A stretch of DNA of 64,000 nucleotides, taken from an uncultured Eubacteriales bacterium. GTDB lineage: Bacteria; Bacillota; Clostridia; Oscillospirales; CAG-272. Each line of letters begins with the position of its first letter. Position 1 is the stretch's first letter. The notes under the pieces were generated by a model. It searched no databases, was not told the origin of the DNA, and was given only the letters and a program-made list of their open reading frames with translations. A program made the position numbers and the translations under genes. Shown here one piece after another: positions 1 through 7,707 of this stretch. Where the stretch lies: contig CABUHS010000011.1 of assembly GCA_902491535.1 (NCBI GenBank), positions 9,635 through 73,634 of the forward strand, given 5' to 3'.

Positions 1-868
1 CGCAGTCAGGATATGTTTTAAACAGTATCGGCGGCAGATAGCTGACTCGCGGACAAGCTTCAGTGAGACCGTAAACATGATAGATCTTTGCCTGCGGAAA
101 GGTTTCTGCAATACGAAGTCCTACATCTCTGCTCATACATTCTCCGCTGATAGCTATATGCCTGAGAGACCGATCTGAATCATTTCTCATAAAGCGGCTT
201 ATCAGACTGAGAAGTGTAGGCGTACCGCAGAAAACGGTAATACTGTATCTTCGGATTATCTCAGGTATTTTAGGCGGATTAAAAGATTCCGAATAAAAAC
301 GGATTTTTGTTCCCCTGACAAGTGCCGTAAGAAATTCGCCTGTAAGTACCGCACAATGATAGAGCGGTCTTGAAATAAGTATAATATCCCGCTTTCCTAT
401 GGTAAAATACTCTGAAATATCCGAAACATTTGTCAGGATATTATCTTCAGTCAGCATCACTCCTTTGGGACTTCCTGTTGTGCCTGAGGTACACATTATC
501 AATGCCGGATGTATATAGGGTTCGGAATACTGCGAATCAGAAAATTTTGTAACAGAGAGTTTTCCTATATCATCTGTGATCACAGCATCAGGACTGATCT
601 TATTAAGAATCTTGCTGTAATGAAGTTCACCGTATCGTTTGGATAGCGGAACTGCCGTAATCCCTGCTGCAAAACAGGCAAGAAGGGCTTTTGCTGTCAT
701 AAGCTCTGACTTACACAGAATAGCGCAGCAGCGGGTTTCGGAAAGTGTTTTTGCAAATTCCTCAGTTTCTTTGGCAAGCTTCTCAAAGCTTATTTCATAG
801 CTGCCTTCGCATACCGTTTGGTACGAATGCTCAATGAGCTTTTTTCTTAAATAATTCCATAGTTTCAT
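1..868 (-). CDS. AMP-forming adenylation enzyme (acyl-CoA ligase superfamily), 3' end beyond window
   Basis: About 289 codons are visible without a stop before the window edge, so the C-terminal part is missing. The reading gives the A3 AMP-binding motif CTSGTTGSPKGVML and, near the edge, the A5-type motif HVYGLTEACPR. These define the ANL superfamily (acyl-CoA ligases, aryl-acid ligases, NRPS adenylation domains), which activate a carboxylate with ATP as an acyl-adenylate and pass it to a thiol. The start ATG overlaps the TGA of the upstream acyltransferase-like gene as ATGA, so translation is probably coupled. Since an acyl carrier protein is encoded in the same operon, the likely acceptor is its phosphopantetheine arm; the substrate cannot be read from the sequence. 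It could also be a stand-alone CoA ligase, but the operon favours ACP loading. Confidence 0.88.
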   Translation of the reverse strand, partial: MKLWNYLRKKLIEHSYQTVCEGSYEISFEKLAKETEEFAKTLSETRCCAILCKSELMTAKALLACFAAGITAVPLSKRYGELHYSKILNKISPDAVITDDIGKLSVTKFSDSQYSEPYIHPALIMCTSGTTGSPKGVMLTEDNILTNVSDISEYFTIGKRDIILISRPLYHCAVLTGEFLTALVRGTKIRFYSESFNPPKIPEIIRRYSITVFCGTPTLLSLISRFMRNDSDRSLRHIAISGECMSRDVGLRIAETFPQAKIYHVYGLTEACPRVSYLPPILFKTYPDC

Positions 869-1866
869 GTTTTTATCACTTCTTCCGTTTTTTTTATAAA
901 TCTTAGGAGCAGCTTTTCTTCCGATTGTTTAATGGCAATCAGGCGATCTTTTATTGTGTGAAGAATTGAAAATCTTGGCTTTATAAGATGAAAGGCATAT
1001 ATCATTCTCAGAATGTCTGCTTCTTTTACAATATCTGAATACTGTGAACTGATTTCGCGGTTCATATGAAGCTTGTCTTCTACAGCGAGAATCCGTTCTA
1101 ACATGACCTTTTTATGTTCCCAAAGCATCCGAAAAACTCTTTGGTCAGTACGCTTGTAGGGAACACTCATATCTGCAAGCTTGTTCACATACATAGCTAT
1201 GTAGTCATGTACTGCTGTTCCATATGCCATTCCGTCACTGTATACCGGATAGTTATCCAATGATGAACTCATATACTCTTTCAGGCAAGTACAAATTTCC
1301 GAAGGATCTATTTCAACAATATCCGGTTTTACTTTCATACCGCATATACTTCCGTAATATCCTTCAGCCAAGCTGGCTTTTCGTCCCTCTTCAAGACATC
1401 TTTGCGGAGTTTGAAATGGTTTGTAGATCCATGAACTGTCATATGCATAAACCGTATAAGTTCGGTTATTTTGATCATATCCGCATATCATACCGTCATG
1501 TGTAAAATGGTGTTCGTGATACCAGCTTTTTCCTTTAACGTAATAATCGTCGATTCCGTCAAATGCAACATAGTATCCGTTATCCAAAAAACGGCGTATG
1601 ATCCGATGTACATCAGAACCGAGATACTGCATTTTTAACCAAATTTTTTCAATATAAGGATTATCATCTGCGGATGAGTCATTGACAGAGATAAACGGAG
1701 ATGTGCAGCCATACACGATTCGTCTTGAACATCTTAAGTTCATGACCCGGTTTAAATACCAGTTTTTTATACTCGGATTTTCTGTCAGCATTGCACAGCC
1801 GTTTCCCTGATAATGATAGGTACTGTAAAGCGGTTCTGAGAGCGGAAGTTCAACATGTTTATTCAT
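865..1866 (-). CDS. BtrH-like papain-fold acyltransferase (BtrH_N-type), putative
   Basis: A 333-residue soluble protein. Its first 145 residues follow the pattern of the butirosin biosynthesis protein H N-terminal family: an early GNGCAML segment (Cys24), then NGYYV..GIDDYYV, then HHFTHDGMICGYD (His123) and VYAYD (Asp143). Cys24, His123 and Asp143 would form a papain-like triad. In butirosin biosynthesis BtrH moves an acyl group from an acyl carrier protein to an amine; the ACP and adenylation genes on either side fit that job here. Residues 150-333 are helical and not recognised. ATG at 1866 is preferred over GTG at 1875 because GGTGA lies 5 bases upstream; it overlaps the ACP stop. Family assignment is by motif only, and the acyl acceptor is unknown. 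Confidence 0.6.
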   Translation of the reverse strand: MNKHVELPLSEPLYSTYHYQGNGCAMLTENPSIKNWYLNRVMNLRCSRRIVYGCTSPFISVNDSSADDNPYIEKIWLKMQYLGSDVHRIIRRFLDNGYYVAFDGIDDYYVKGKSWYHEHHFTHDGMICGYDQNNRTYTVYAYDSSWIYKPFQTPQRCLEEGRKASLAEGYYGSICGMKVKPDIVEIDPSEICTCLKEYMSSSLDNYPVYSDGMAYGTAVHDYIAMYVNKLADMSVPYKRTDQRVFRMLWEHKKVMLERILAVEDKLHMNREISSQYSDIVKEADILRMIYAFHLIKPRFSILHTIKDRLIAIKQSEEKLLLRFIKKTEEVIKT

Positions 1867-2110
1867 TATTATCACCGATATATTTTTCTGCGAGTTTTAT
1901 AACATCTGCTACTGTTACAAGATCAAACGGATTCATGTCTGCTTCGTCAAGCTGAATATTTAATGTGTCCTCTAATTCGATAAGCAGTGTTACCATTGCA
2001 AGGCTGTCAAGAACAAGATCCTCTTGCAGCCTGTCATTGTCATTTACCTCTTCTGTGCAGCTGAGTTTTTTCAAAATATCGTGTACGTTTTCTTTTAAAT
2101 TCATTTTCAT
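1859..2110 (-). CDS. Acyl carrier protein
   Basis: An 83-residue acidic protein with the four-helix ACP pattern. The phosphopantetheine attachment motif is LVLDSLAMV with Ser36, followed by the acidic helix II (IELEDTLNIQL) and the VTVADVIKLAEKYI tail. It would carry an acyl or amino-acyl group as a thioester after modification by a phosphopantetheinyl transferase encoded elsewhere. The start overlaps the kinase stop as ATGA, and its own end overlaps the next gene by 8 bases, so it sits inside a translationally coupled operon. DSLA rather than the DSLD/E of fatty-acid ACP, and the absence of any fab gene nearby, suggest a dedicated carrier for a secondary pathway. An alternative start is the ATG two codons later. 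Confidence 0.9.
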   Translation of the reverse strand: MKMNLKENVHDILKKLSCTEEVNDNDRLQEDLVLDSLAMVTLLIELEDTLNIQLDEADMNPFDLVTVADVIKLAEKYIGDNNE

Positions 2111-2739
2111 ATCACCCTTTCAACTGTTTGTTTTATATATGAATAGCATTTATCTTCGGGCTCTTCTGTGGAGATCAATACGCCGCCGTTTGCCTTGCAG
2201 ATTTTAATGTATTCTTCTCTGAGCTTATATTGCAGATCCATATCAATGTAGCGTTCTTTCTCAGCCGGCCGGCTTCGGACACGTTTTACTGCGGTTTCGA
2301 CCGGTACGTCAAAGAAGAAAGCAATATCCGGTCTGACAACAGATTCTGCAATTTCATAGATCCACCGGTCCTCTTTGAATCCTCTGGCTCTGAGATTAGC
2401 CAGACAGGAATAAAAATACCGGTCGCTGATTACAACTTTGCCGTTTTGCATTGCAGGTTCAAGCACCTTATTGGAATGCTGAATACGGTCGCTTGCAGCA
2501 AGCAGCGACAGGCTTCGGTAATCATAGGCGTTGTGATCGGGGCAGTCCATGTAAGTACGGAAGATATCGGAATTGCGGACAGAATCGGTAGGCTGTTTTG
2601 TCAAAAGTAAATCTTTGTTTTGATTTTCAAGATCTGATGCAAGGCGGCGTAACATGGTTGTTTTTCCGCAGCCGTCAAGTCCGCAGAATGTGATCAGCAG
2701 ACCTTTTGTTTTATTAGTCCGCATATTAAGCTTTCTCAT
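2107..2739 (-). CDS. Thymidylate-kinase-like P-loop kinase
   Basis: A 210-residue protein of the dTMP kinase fold: Walker A GLDGCGKTT at residues 20-28, a DRYFYS motif like the DRY/H motif of Tmk, and a lid-like RVRSRPAEKERY segment. True Tmk enzymes phosphorylate dTMP, but this copy is embedded between a nucleotidyltransferase and an ACP gene, so it may be a pathway-specific kinase or a salvage paralogue. The start has AAGGAGG 9 bases upstream and overlaps the preceding gene by 14 bases; the stop overlaps the ACP start. The family is clear; the substrate is not. Confidence 0.75.
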   Translation of the reverse strand: MRKLNMRTNKTKGLLITFCGLDGCGKTTMLRRLASDLENQNKDLLLTKQPTDSVRNSDIFRTYMDCPDHNAYDYRSLSLLAASDRIQHSNKVLEPAMQNGKVVISDRYFYSCLANLRARGFKEDRWIYEIAESVVRPDIAFFFDVPVETAVKRVRSRPAEKERYIDMDLQYKLREEYIKICKANGGVLISTEEPEDKCYSYIKQTVERVI

Positions 2740-3799
2740 GCTCGTTAACCTCCTTCAAATCAGATGTACGGTCATTCATAAAGAAACGTTCAGCTATATC
2801 TTTGGTGTTGTAAATATAAATTTTTTTCTCTGACGGAGATACAACACGGTGAAGAAAATTCAAATCATCACGCAGTACATCTGATGCCGCTTTTACAGCG
2901 TAATCGCTTTTCATATTAAACAATTCAGCGGTTTGAAGAACTGCAAACGCACAAATTTTGTCAAGCCCAAATGATTTTGCGTGTTCAAATATACCGTATA
3001 CTTTTTCTTCGCACATTTCATCAAGAAGCATATAGATGTCAGCATATTTGTACAGTGTCATATCACGCTTCATTTTCACCCAAGGCAGTGTAGTTGCTTC
3101 TTTATGCAGATGACAGCAGAGATGGATGAAGAAATCACTTCTGCTCAGAGCAGACATATTTCCGATTACGAGGCTGTTATTGAGCATGCTATCCGGAATA
3201 TTTGTATCTCCGTTTTTGTAGTCCAGTGAAAAATTGATATCTACCTCCAGGTAGTTCATGTGCGGAGATCCGGTTTCAAAGATATACGGGACTGTTTCAC
3301 CTCTGAGCATTTTTGATTCGATAATTTCTTTTCTGCTTGCCGGTATAAATTCATTGTTTCGGATATAACCCTGACGAAAGCCAGCTTTTGTCAAAGTTTC
3401 TCCGATAAGAGTGATATCCTGAGGCCGGACCAGCAAATCAATATCATTTGAAGTCCGGTAACCTTCAGGATATGCTTTGCACAGGATAGCTCCTTTGAGC
3501 ATTGCATATTTATCTTTATGCTCTTTCAGTACATCGGACAGAAAATCCAGACAGTGAAAAAAAACATTGTTTTTCTGAATATTCTGTTCATATGCTGATT
3601 TCAGCGAATTGCGGAATTCTCTGTTTATCATGCTGAGGTATTCGTTTTTTTTCAATACTCCGTAAGCTATTGCCTGCATCCTGTTGAAAAACAGATATCC
3701 GAGTACTTCAGGAGTTGCAAACTCCAGCAGATCTTCGTTAAGTTTGTCAGATCTGAAGCTGCAAAGCTGCTTAATTAAATTTTTTTCTCCTTTTTTCAT
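2726..3799 (-). CDS. Nucleotidyltransferase-fold protein (Nucleotidyltransf_5-like)
   Basis: A 357-residue protein. The core is LKGAILCKAYP (about 101-111) followed by SNDIDLLV with Ser117, Asp119 and Asp121, the hallmark of the nucleotidyltransferase family found in polysaccharide, secondary-metabolite and RiPP clusters; the N-terminal 90 residues are helical. Such proteins share the fold of aminoglycoside nucleotidyltransferases and would transfer NMP to a hydroxyl of a small molecule or peptide, though members of this family are poorly characterised. ATG at 3799 is chosen over upstream in-frame codons because AAGGAG lies 10 bases before it and it falls 4 bases after the regulator stop. It is the second gene of the operon and overlaps the kinase gene. 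Confidence 0.65.
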   Translation of the reverse strand: MKKGEKNLIKQLCSFRSDKLNEDLLEFATPEVLGYLFFNRMQAIAYGVLKKNEYLSMINREFRNSLKSAYEQNIQKNNVFFHCLDFLSDVLKEHKDKYAMLKGAILCKAYPEGYRTSNDIDLLVRPQDITLIGETLTKAGFRQGYIRNNEFIPASRKEIIESKMLRGETVPYIFETGSPHMNYLEVDINFSLDYKNGDTNIPDSMLNNSLVIGNMSALSRSDFFIHLCCHLHKEATTLPWVKMKRDMTLYKYADIYMLLDEMCEEKVYGIFEHAKSFGLDKICAFAVLQTAELFNMKSDYAVKAASDVLRDDLNFLHRVVSPSEKKIYIYNTKDIAERFFMNDRTSDLKEVNEHEKA

Positions 3800-3803
3800 T
3801 TTT

Positions 3804-4169
3804 TTAATACTCCTTTTTTGATTTTGGTTTTGTATAGGATAAGATGATCGAATGAAGTATTTTCTTTTCAGCATCGTTGAGAATACACAGTGCCTGCTTG
3901 TCCGCAAGATCGGATATCTTATGTAGTACATTCAGCTCCTCATCTGCCATATACATCTTGTCCATTGAATAGCTTTCTTCTACATACACACCTCCGCCGT
4001 ATCGTCCGGATTGAGTATAGATAGGTTCGCTGAGACTCAGAATTTCAATATCTCTTCTGACAGTCCGCTCGGAAACGCCAAGCTCAAAAGCCAGATTCTG
4101 TATTGTTTCACTTCTGCGCCGGCACAGTATTTTCATAACTTCGGCTCTTCGCTCGGCAGTTCCGTACAT
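3804..4169 (-). CDS. DeoR/HTH_11-type winged-helix regulator, short form
   Basis: A 121-residue protein. Residues 7-65 form a winged helix (RRAEVMKILCRRRSETIQ, FELGVSERTVRRDIEIL, then a Gly-rich wing SGRYGGGVYV), as at the N terminus of DeoR and WYL-domain regulators. No sugar-phosphate or WYL ligand domain follows; only about 55 helical residues remain. It has the strong Shine-Dalgarno AAGGAGGTGAG and is the first gene of the minus-strand operon, so it probably controls that operon. An inverted repeat just upstream (4206-4222) is a plausible operator. The missing ligand domain means the inducing signal, if any, is unclear. Confidence 0.8.
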   Translation of the reverse strand: MYGTAERRAEVMKILCRRRSETIQNLAFELGVSERTVRRDIEILSLSEPIYTQSGRYGGGVYVEESYSMDKMYMADEELNVLHKISDLADKQALCILNDAEKKILHSIILSYTKPKSKKEY

Positions 4170-4205
4170 TCTCTCACCTCCTTATCGCTATATTAAATGT
4201 TAAAG

Positions 4206-4222
4206 CGGACATCTATTGTCCG
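4206..4222. promoter_or_regulatory. Inverted repeat, candidate operator of the 0-4 kb operon
   Basis: CGGACA and TGTCCG are perfect inverted arms separated by 5 bases, 37 bases upstream of the first gene of the minus-strand operon. The placement suits autoregulation by the winged-helix protein. No convincing -35/-10 pair could be fixed around it. Confidence 0.45.
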
Positions 4223-4244
4223 GTTTAAAACAATTTTGCTGACC

Positions 4245-4307
4245 AAAATAAAAAACGGACCCGGCAAGCTAAATTGAGCATCTGACTCAATTTAGTTTGC
4301 CAGGTCC
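4245..4307 (-). terminator. Intrinsic terminator of the zinc-ribbon gene
   Basis: A long stem (arms starting GGACCYGGCAA and containing CTAAATTGAG/CTCAATTTAG, 7-base loop) is followed on the minus strand by GTTTTTTATTTT. It separates the zinc-ribbon gene from the downstream operon. Confidence 0.9.
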
Positions 4308-4352
4308 ATCTTGATTTCTTAACAAGTCCGACATTTCTCTTCGGCAGCAATA

Positions 4353-4571
4353 TTAAATTGTTTTATTATCAGGTGTACGGCTACGGCTGCTTTCGTTACT
4401 CTCTTTCGTTTGTTTCGCAATATGTACCTGATATCCGTACTCATGAAAGCTGATTTTTAAATATTCCTTGCATTTCGGACAGCCGACCTCAATATATGAA
4501 TCAGGCGTGCCCTTAAAAAGTGTTCTTCCGCAGATCGGACAGCTCGATATAAATGTTTGTTTTTCCGCCAT
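4353..4571 (-). CDS. Small double-CxxC zinc-ribbon protein
   Basis: A 72-residue protein with two knuckles, CPICGRTLFKG and CPKCKEYLKI, 20 residues apart, as in Com-like and other single zinc-ribbon proteins; the last 20 residues are polar and probably disordered. It may bind nucleic acid, but no specific family is recognised. GGGGAT lies 5-6 bases before the ATG and a strong terminator follows, so it is a single-gene unit. It diverges from the XRE/ImmA pair. Confidence 0.65.
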   Translation of the reverse strand: MAEKQTFISSCPICGRTLFKGTPDSYIEVGCPKCKEYLKISFHEYGYQVHIAKQTKESNESSRSRTPDNKTI

Positions 4572-4641
4572 TAATTATCCCCGCTTTCTTTTGTTTATAT
4601 TTCGCTTATATATAAAAATACAGCAAATTTCTTATTTCCTA

Positions 4642-4670
4642 TTGACAGAAGTTTCTTTCTTTGATATAAT
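4642..4670 (+). promoter_or_regulatory. Consensus sigma-A promoter of the XRE/ImmA pair
   Basis: TTGACA (4642-4647) and TATAAT (4665-4670) with 17-base spacing, both perfect. It reads into the XRE gene 97 bases downstream. Confidence 0.93.
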
Positions 4671-4740
4671 CTAATCGGAAGTTATCTGCAGATTAAGTAT
4701 ACAACATTTTAAGAAGTTTGTCAATGCCTAATCGGAAGTT
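4671..4740 (+). promoter_or_regulatory. Two 13-bp direct repeats, candidate repressor operators
   Basis: CTAATCGGAAGTT occurs at 4671-4683 and again at 4728-4740, identical, 57 bases apart. The first copy abuts the -10 box at the expected transcription start; the second lies 26 bases before the XRE start codon. This is the arrangement expected for autorepression by the XRE protein. Confidence 0.7.
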
Positions 4741-4766
4741 TTGCGAAAAAATATGAGGTACTATTT

Positions 4767-5216
4767 ATGACTTTCGGTGAAAAGCTGAAAAATGCCCGTT
4801 TAACACTGAATCTTTCTCAAAGTGAGCTTGCCGAAAAAACGGGGATATCCGAACGGTCTCTCTATACCTATGAGCAAGTCGGTACAATGCCGCGAAGCGG
4901 TAATATACAGAAAATAGCTGAGGCGCTGAATGTTTCAGTCGGATATTTGCTTGATGAAGAAGAAACCGATACAAAAAAAGATATTGATAAGGAACTGTTT
5001 CTTGCCAATGTAAAAAACAAATACGGATATAAAGGGGCGCGGGAAGCCGCAGATGTTTTAAGCCGTGCAGGAGCTTTATTTGCAGGTGGAGAGCTTGACG
5101 ATAAAGCCAAAGATATTTTTTTTCAGTCGCTTATGGAAGTGTATCTGGAGTCTAAGGAAGAGGCGCGGATAAAATTCACTCCCAAACGTGTACGTAAAAA
5201 GAAAGAAAAAGAGTAA
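4767..5216 (+). CDS. XRE-family helix-turn-helix repressor
   Basis: A 149-residue protein: HTH_3 domain at residues 3-62 (LSQSELAEKTGISERSLYTY, KIAEALNVSVGYLL) and a helical, Lys-rich C-terminal part. Followed 64 bases later by an ImmA/IrrE-type metallopeptidase, the pair resembles ImmR/ImmA of ICEBs1, where the protease cuts the repressor to relieve repression. Upstream direct repeats overlap its promoter. No integrase or excisionase is seen nearby, so it may be a domesticated or remnant stress switch. The start has only a weak Shine-Dalgarno (GAGGT). Confidence 0.87.
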   Translation: MTFGEKLKNARLTLNLSQSELAEKTGISERSLYTYEQVGTMPRSGNIQKIAEALNVSVGYLLDEEETDTKKDIDKELFLANVKNKYGYKGAREAADVLSRAGALFAGGELDDKAKDIFFQSLMEVYLESKEEARIKFTPKRVRKKKEKE

Positions 5217-5280
5217 AGACTTTAATTTGTTCAATTATCATACGTTATTTTGAATCTATATATTATAAAAGGTGCTTATA

Positions 5281-5823
5281 TTGACTATATATACTAATAC
5301 TATCTCTGAAAAAATCGATGCACTGATCCGAAAGTATGATACGAGGAATCCTTTTGAACTTTGTGAAAATCTGAATATAAGAATTCGTTACAAGGATTTA
5401 GGCGTTGCAATAAAAGCTTATTATTTCTATCATGCGAGAATTAAAAATATCGTACTGAATACCCGAGTGGGAGATATTGTGCAAAAAATCTTATGCGCTC
5501 ATGAATTAGGGCATGCTTTGCTTCACGGAGAACTTGCCGCTATGCGCGGATTTCAGGAACTGGAAATGTTTGATATAACTTCACGTACTGAATACGAAGC
5601 AAACTTGTTTGCGGCTGAACTTTTAATAGATGACAGTAAACTTTTTGAACTGTTAAATGATAATGAAAAGTCTTTTTTCGACGTTGCAAAAGTAATGTAT
5701 GTTCCTGTTGAGCTTCTGGATTTTAAGTTCCGCATACTGAAAAATAAGGGTTACCGTCTGGAAGCACCTTACATAGCAGAATCTGATTTTATGAAAAGAA
5801 ACATTCCCGGTTGTTTTGATTAA
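5281..5823 (+). CDS. ImmA/IrrE-family zinc metallopeptidase
   Basis: A 180-residue protein with the zinc-protease motif HELGHALLHGE and a downstream FAAELLID segment containing the third ligand region, as in ImmA and IrrE. The family's known role is site-specific cleavage of a partner XRE repressor after a stress signal; the adjacent XRE gene is the obvious partner. TTG at 5281 is preferred (AAGGTG 6 bases upstream); GTG at 5272 is the alternative. A bidirectional terminator follows. Confidence 0.87.
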   Translation: MTIYTNTISEKIDALIRKYDTRNPFELCENLNIRIRYKDLGVAIKAYYFYHARIKNIVLNTRVGDIVQKILCAHELGHALLHGELAAMRGFQELEMFDITSRTEYEANLFAAELLIDDSKLFELLNDNEKSFFDVAKVMYVPVELLDFKFRILKNKGYRLEAPYIAESDFMKRNIPGCFD

Positions 5824-5928
5824 AATTTCTGTAGAGTTTTCGGAATTTCAGGACAATGTATTTATGATTTAAATAATACATTATTAATTACGGATATATA
5901 TTAATGAAGTAATCTTTTTATGATATAT

Positions 5929-5967
5929 AAAAAGCAGATACACGGAAAACTTCGTATATCTGCTTTT
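5929..5967. terminator. Bidirectional intrinsic terminator
   Basis: AAAAGCAGATA and TATCTGCTTTT form the stem, with A and T runs on both sides. It separates the convergent ImmA-like and LCP genes. Confidence 0.88.
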
Positions 5968-6000
5968 CTTATTAATATTCAGGTATTTTAAATAATATTT

Positions 6001-7563
6001 TTATTGCGGTACTGATACTGTTTCGCCGTTTACAACCTGACGGATAAGCTCTTTTGCCGTATTTACAGTTGACTGATCCGGTATCATGACGTATACATTC
6101 ATAGTTGAGATAGAATATGTTATACGGCTGTCTCCGTATCCGTTTACACTGTAGTTTACAATGTTCCAGTCTCCGTCGGAATTCAGTTGGTTACGGACGA
6201 GCGATGTGATCAGATCATACGGAACCGAAGTTTCGAAACTTCCGGACATTGCACCGAGAAGTGACGAATATTTTGTAAGGATATCGGGCGACATTGCTTT
6301 GTTTGCAACCGCTTTTATAACCGCCATCTGATTCTTTCCGCGCTGGCGGTCTCCTTCCGCGAATGAATATCTTTCGCGTGAGAAAAAGAGTGCTGCTTCT
6401 CCACCAAGATGGTTGATTCCTTTGTTATAATGGTATGCTTTTCCGACAGCTTTCGGAGCGAGCGAAGAATTAAAGTCGTAATCTGAGTAGACGTCTACGC
6501 CTCCGAGACTGTCTATAATTTTTTCAAAGCCGCTGAAATTAACCCGGAAGTAGTAATCTATTTCAGTATCATAGAGCATTCCGAGCGTGTCCATGCAGAC
6601 ATCTACGCCGAAGTTACCGGCATGAGTAAGTTTGTCGCATACGCCGTTCGATATTGAGAGCGGAACATAATAATCACGCGGGGTTGAGAGAAGCAGAACC
6701 TGTTTTGTGTTGGTATTGATTACAGCGAGAATGTTAACGTCGCTGCGGCTTCTTTGAGGAATCTTATCGGCACGGGTATCCACACCGCTCAGATATACTG
6801 TAAAGATGCCGTCACCATATACCTCTTCGGCGGTTTTTCCGGGTTCTGTTTTAATATTGTTTTTGATTTCTATCTGTGTTATTTCACGTATTTTTGATTC
6901 GACATCTTCATAACCCTCAATATCCTTTATCGTATCGATAAACTCTATATTGAGTATTATCGCATTTATATTGTGATTTAAAAGATCGTCGATGATTTTT
7001 GTAAATTCGGAATAGTCTGCGGTTTTTACTTCTGTGTCCAGCGTTTTATTGATATTTGCTATTGCAGCGTCGGCATTTTCGCGGTCAATAAATGAGAGTA
7101 TACCGAAAGTGTAATCTTTCATTTCGCTTAGTGCCTGCGCAGAGTCGTCGGTTGCAACATATATACCGATCTGTGATGTTCCTGAGTCAATGTTGGTAAT
7201 ATTCTTTAGCAGTCCGTATGTTTTTGAAATATAGTATATTCCTGCTATCATAATGACGGTCAGCAGAACATTTATGACTAAACCTATCCAATACCGTGTT
7301 TTTTTTCTCGGACTAAGCAGAAATGCCGAAGTAACTATCCATATAATCAGCATTATAATTATTGCCGGAAACAATATTTTAGTCGGAAGAATGTTTATCA
7401 TAAACATATGGACGTCCAAAACGATCATTGCTATGAACATCAGTGCGGATAGCACAAGACCGATTCTGTGAAGGATACGTCTCTTTTTTTTGCGCTTCAG
7501 CGCTGTGTTGAAATTACCGGAGGAGCTATCTCTTACAGGGTAATTGCTGTTATAATAATTCAT
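6001..7563 (-). CDS. LytR-CpsA-Psr (LCP) family cell-wall glycopolymer ligase
   Basis: A 520-residue membrane protein: a cytoplasmic Lys/Arg-rich N terminus, two to three membrane segments within residues 30-125, an extracellular region, and the LCP catalytic domain (YLSGVDTR, LLLSTPRDYYV, DKLTHAGNFG, RERYSFAEGDRQRGKNQ). The conserved Arg and Asp residues of these motifs bind the polyprenyl pyrophosphate. LCP enzymes attach teichoic acids or capsular polymers to peptidoglycan. The ATG at 7563 has GGAG with 7-base spacing, better than the upstream in-frame ATG. Glycosyltransferase genes follow upstream on the same strand, which fits a capsule role. Confidence 0.93.
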   Translation of the reverse strand: MNYYNSNYPVRDSSSGNFNTALKRKKKRRILHRIGLVLSALMFIAMIVLDVHMFMINILPTKILFPAIIIMLIIWIVTSAFLLSPRKKTRYWIGLVINVLLTVIMIAGIYYISKTYGLLKNITNIDSGTSQIGIYVATDDSAQALSEMKDYTFGILSFIDRENADAAIANINKTLDTEVKTADYSEFTKIIDDLLNHNINAIILNIEFIDTIKDIEGYEDVESKIREITQIEIKNNIKTEPGKTAEEVYGDGIFTVYLSGVDTRADKIPQRSRSDVNILAVINTNTKQVLLLSTPRDYYVPLSISNGVCDKLTHAGNFGVDVCMDTLGMLYDTEIDYYFRVNFSGFEKIIDSLGGVDVYSDYDFNSSLAPKAVGKAYHYNKGINHLGGEAALFFSRERYSFAEGDRQRGKNQMAVIKAVANKAMSPDILTKYSSLLGAMSGSFETSVPYDLITSLVRNQLNSDGDWNIVNYSVNGYGDSRITYSISTMNVYVMIPDQSTVNTAKELIRQVVNGETVSVPQ

Positions 7564-7707
7564 AAAAATCTCCATTCACCTGCCGTACAGGGTATATATT
7601 CGCGGCTTTGTATAGCAGTTTATCTCTATGACAAACCTGAATTGCCGCAAGATATAGAAAGTGTTCTTATACAGGCGGGGTAAAAAACGAAAAAACACTT
7701 ATGCGTA

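Noticed and set aside
4642..5823. Prophage or integrative element
   Set aside because: Only the repressor/protease pair is present; no integrase, structural genes or attachment sites were seen.
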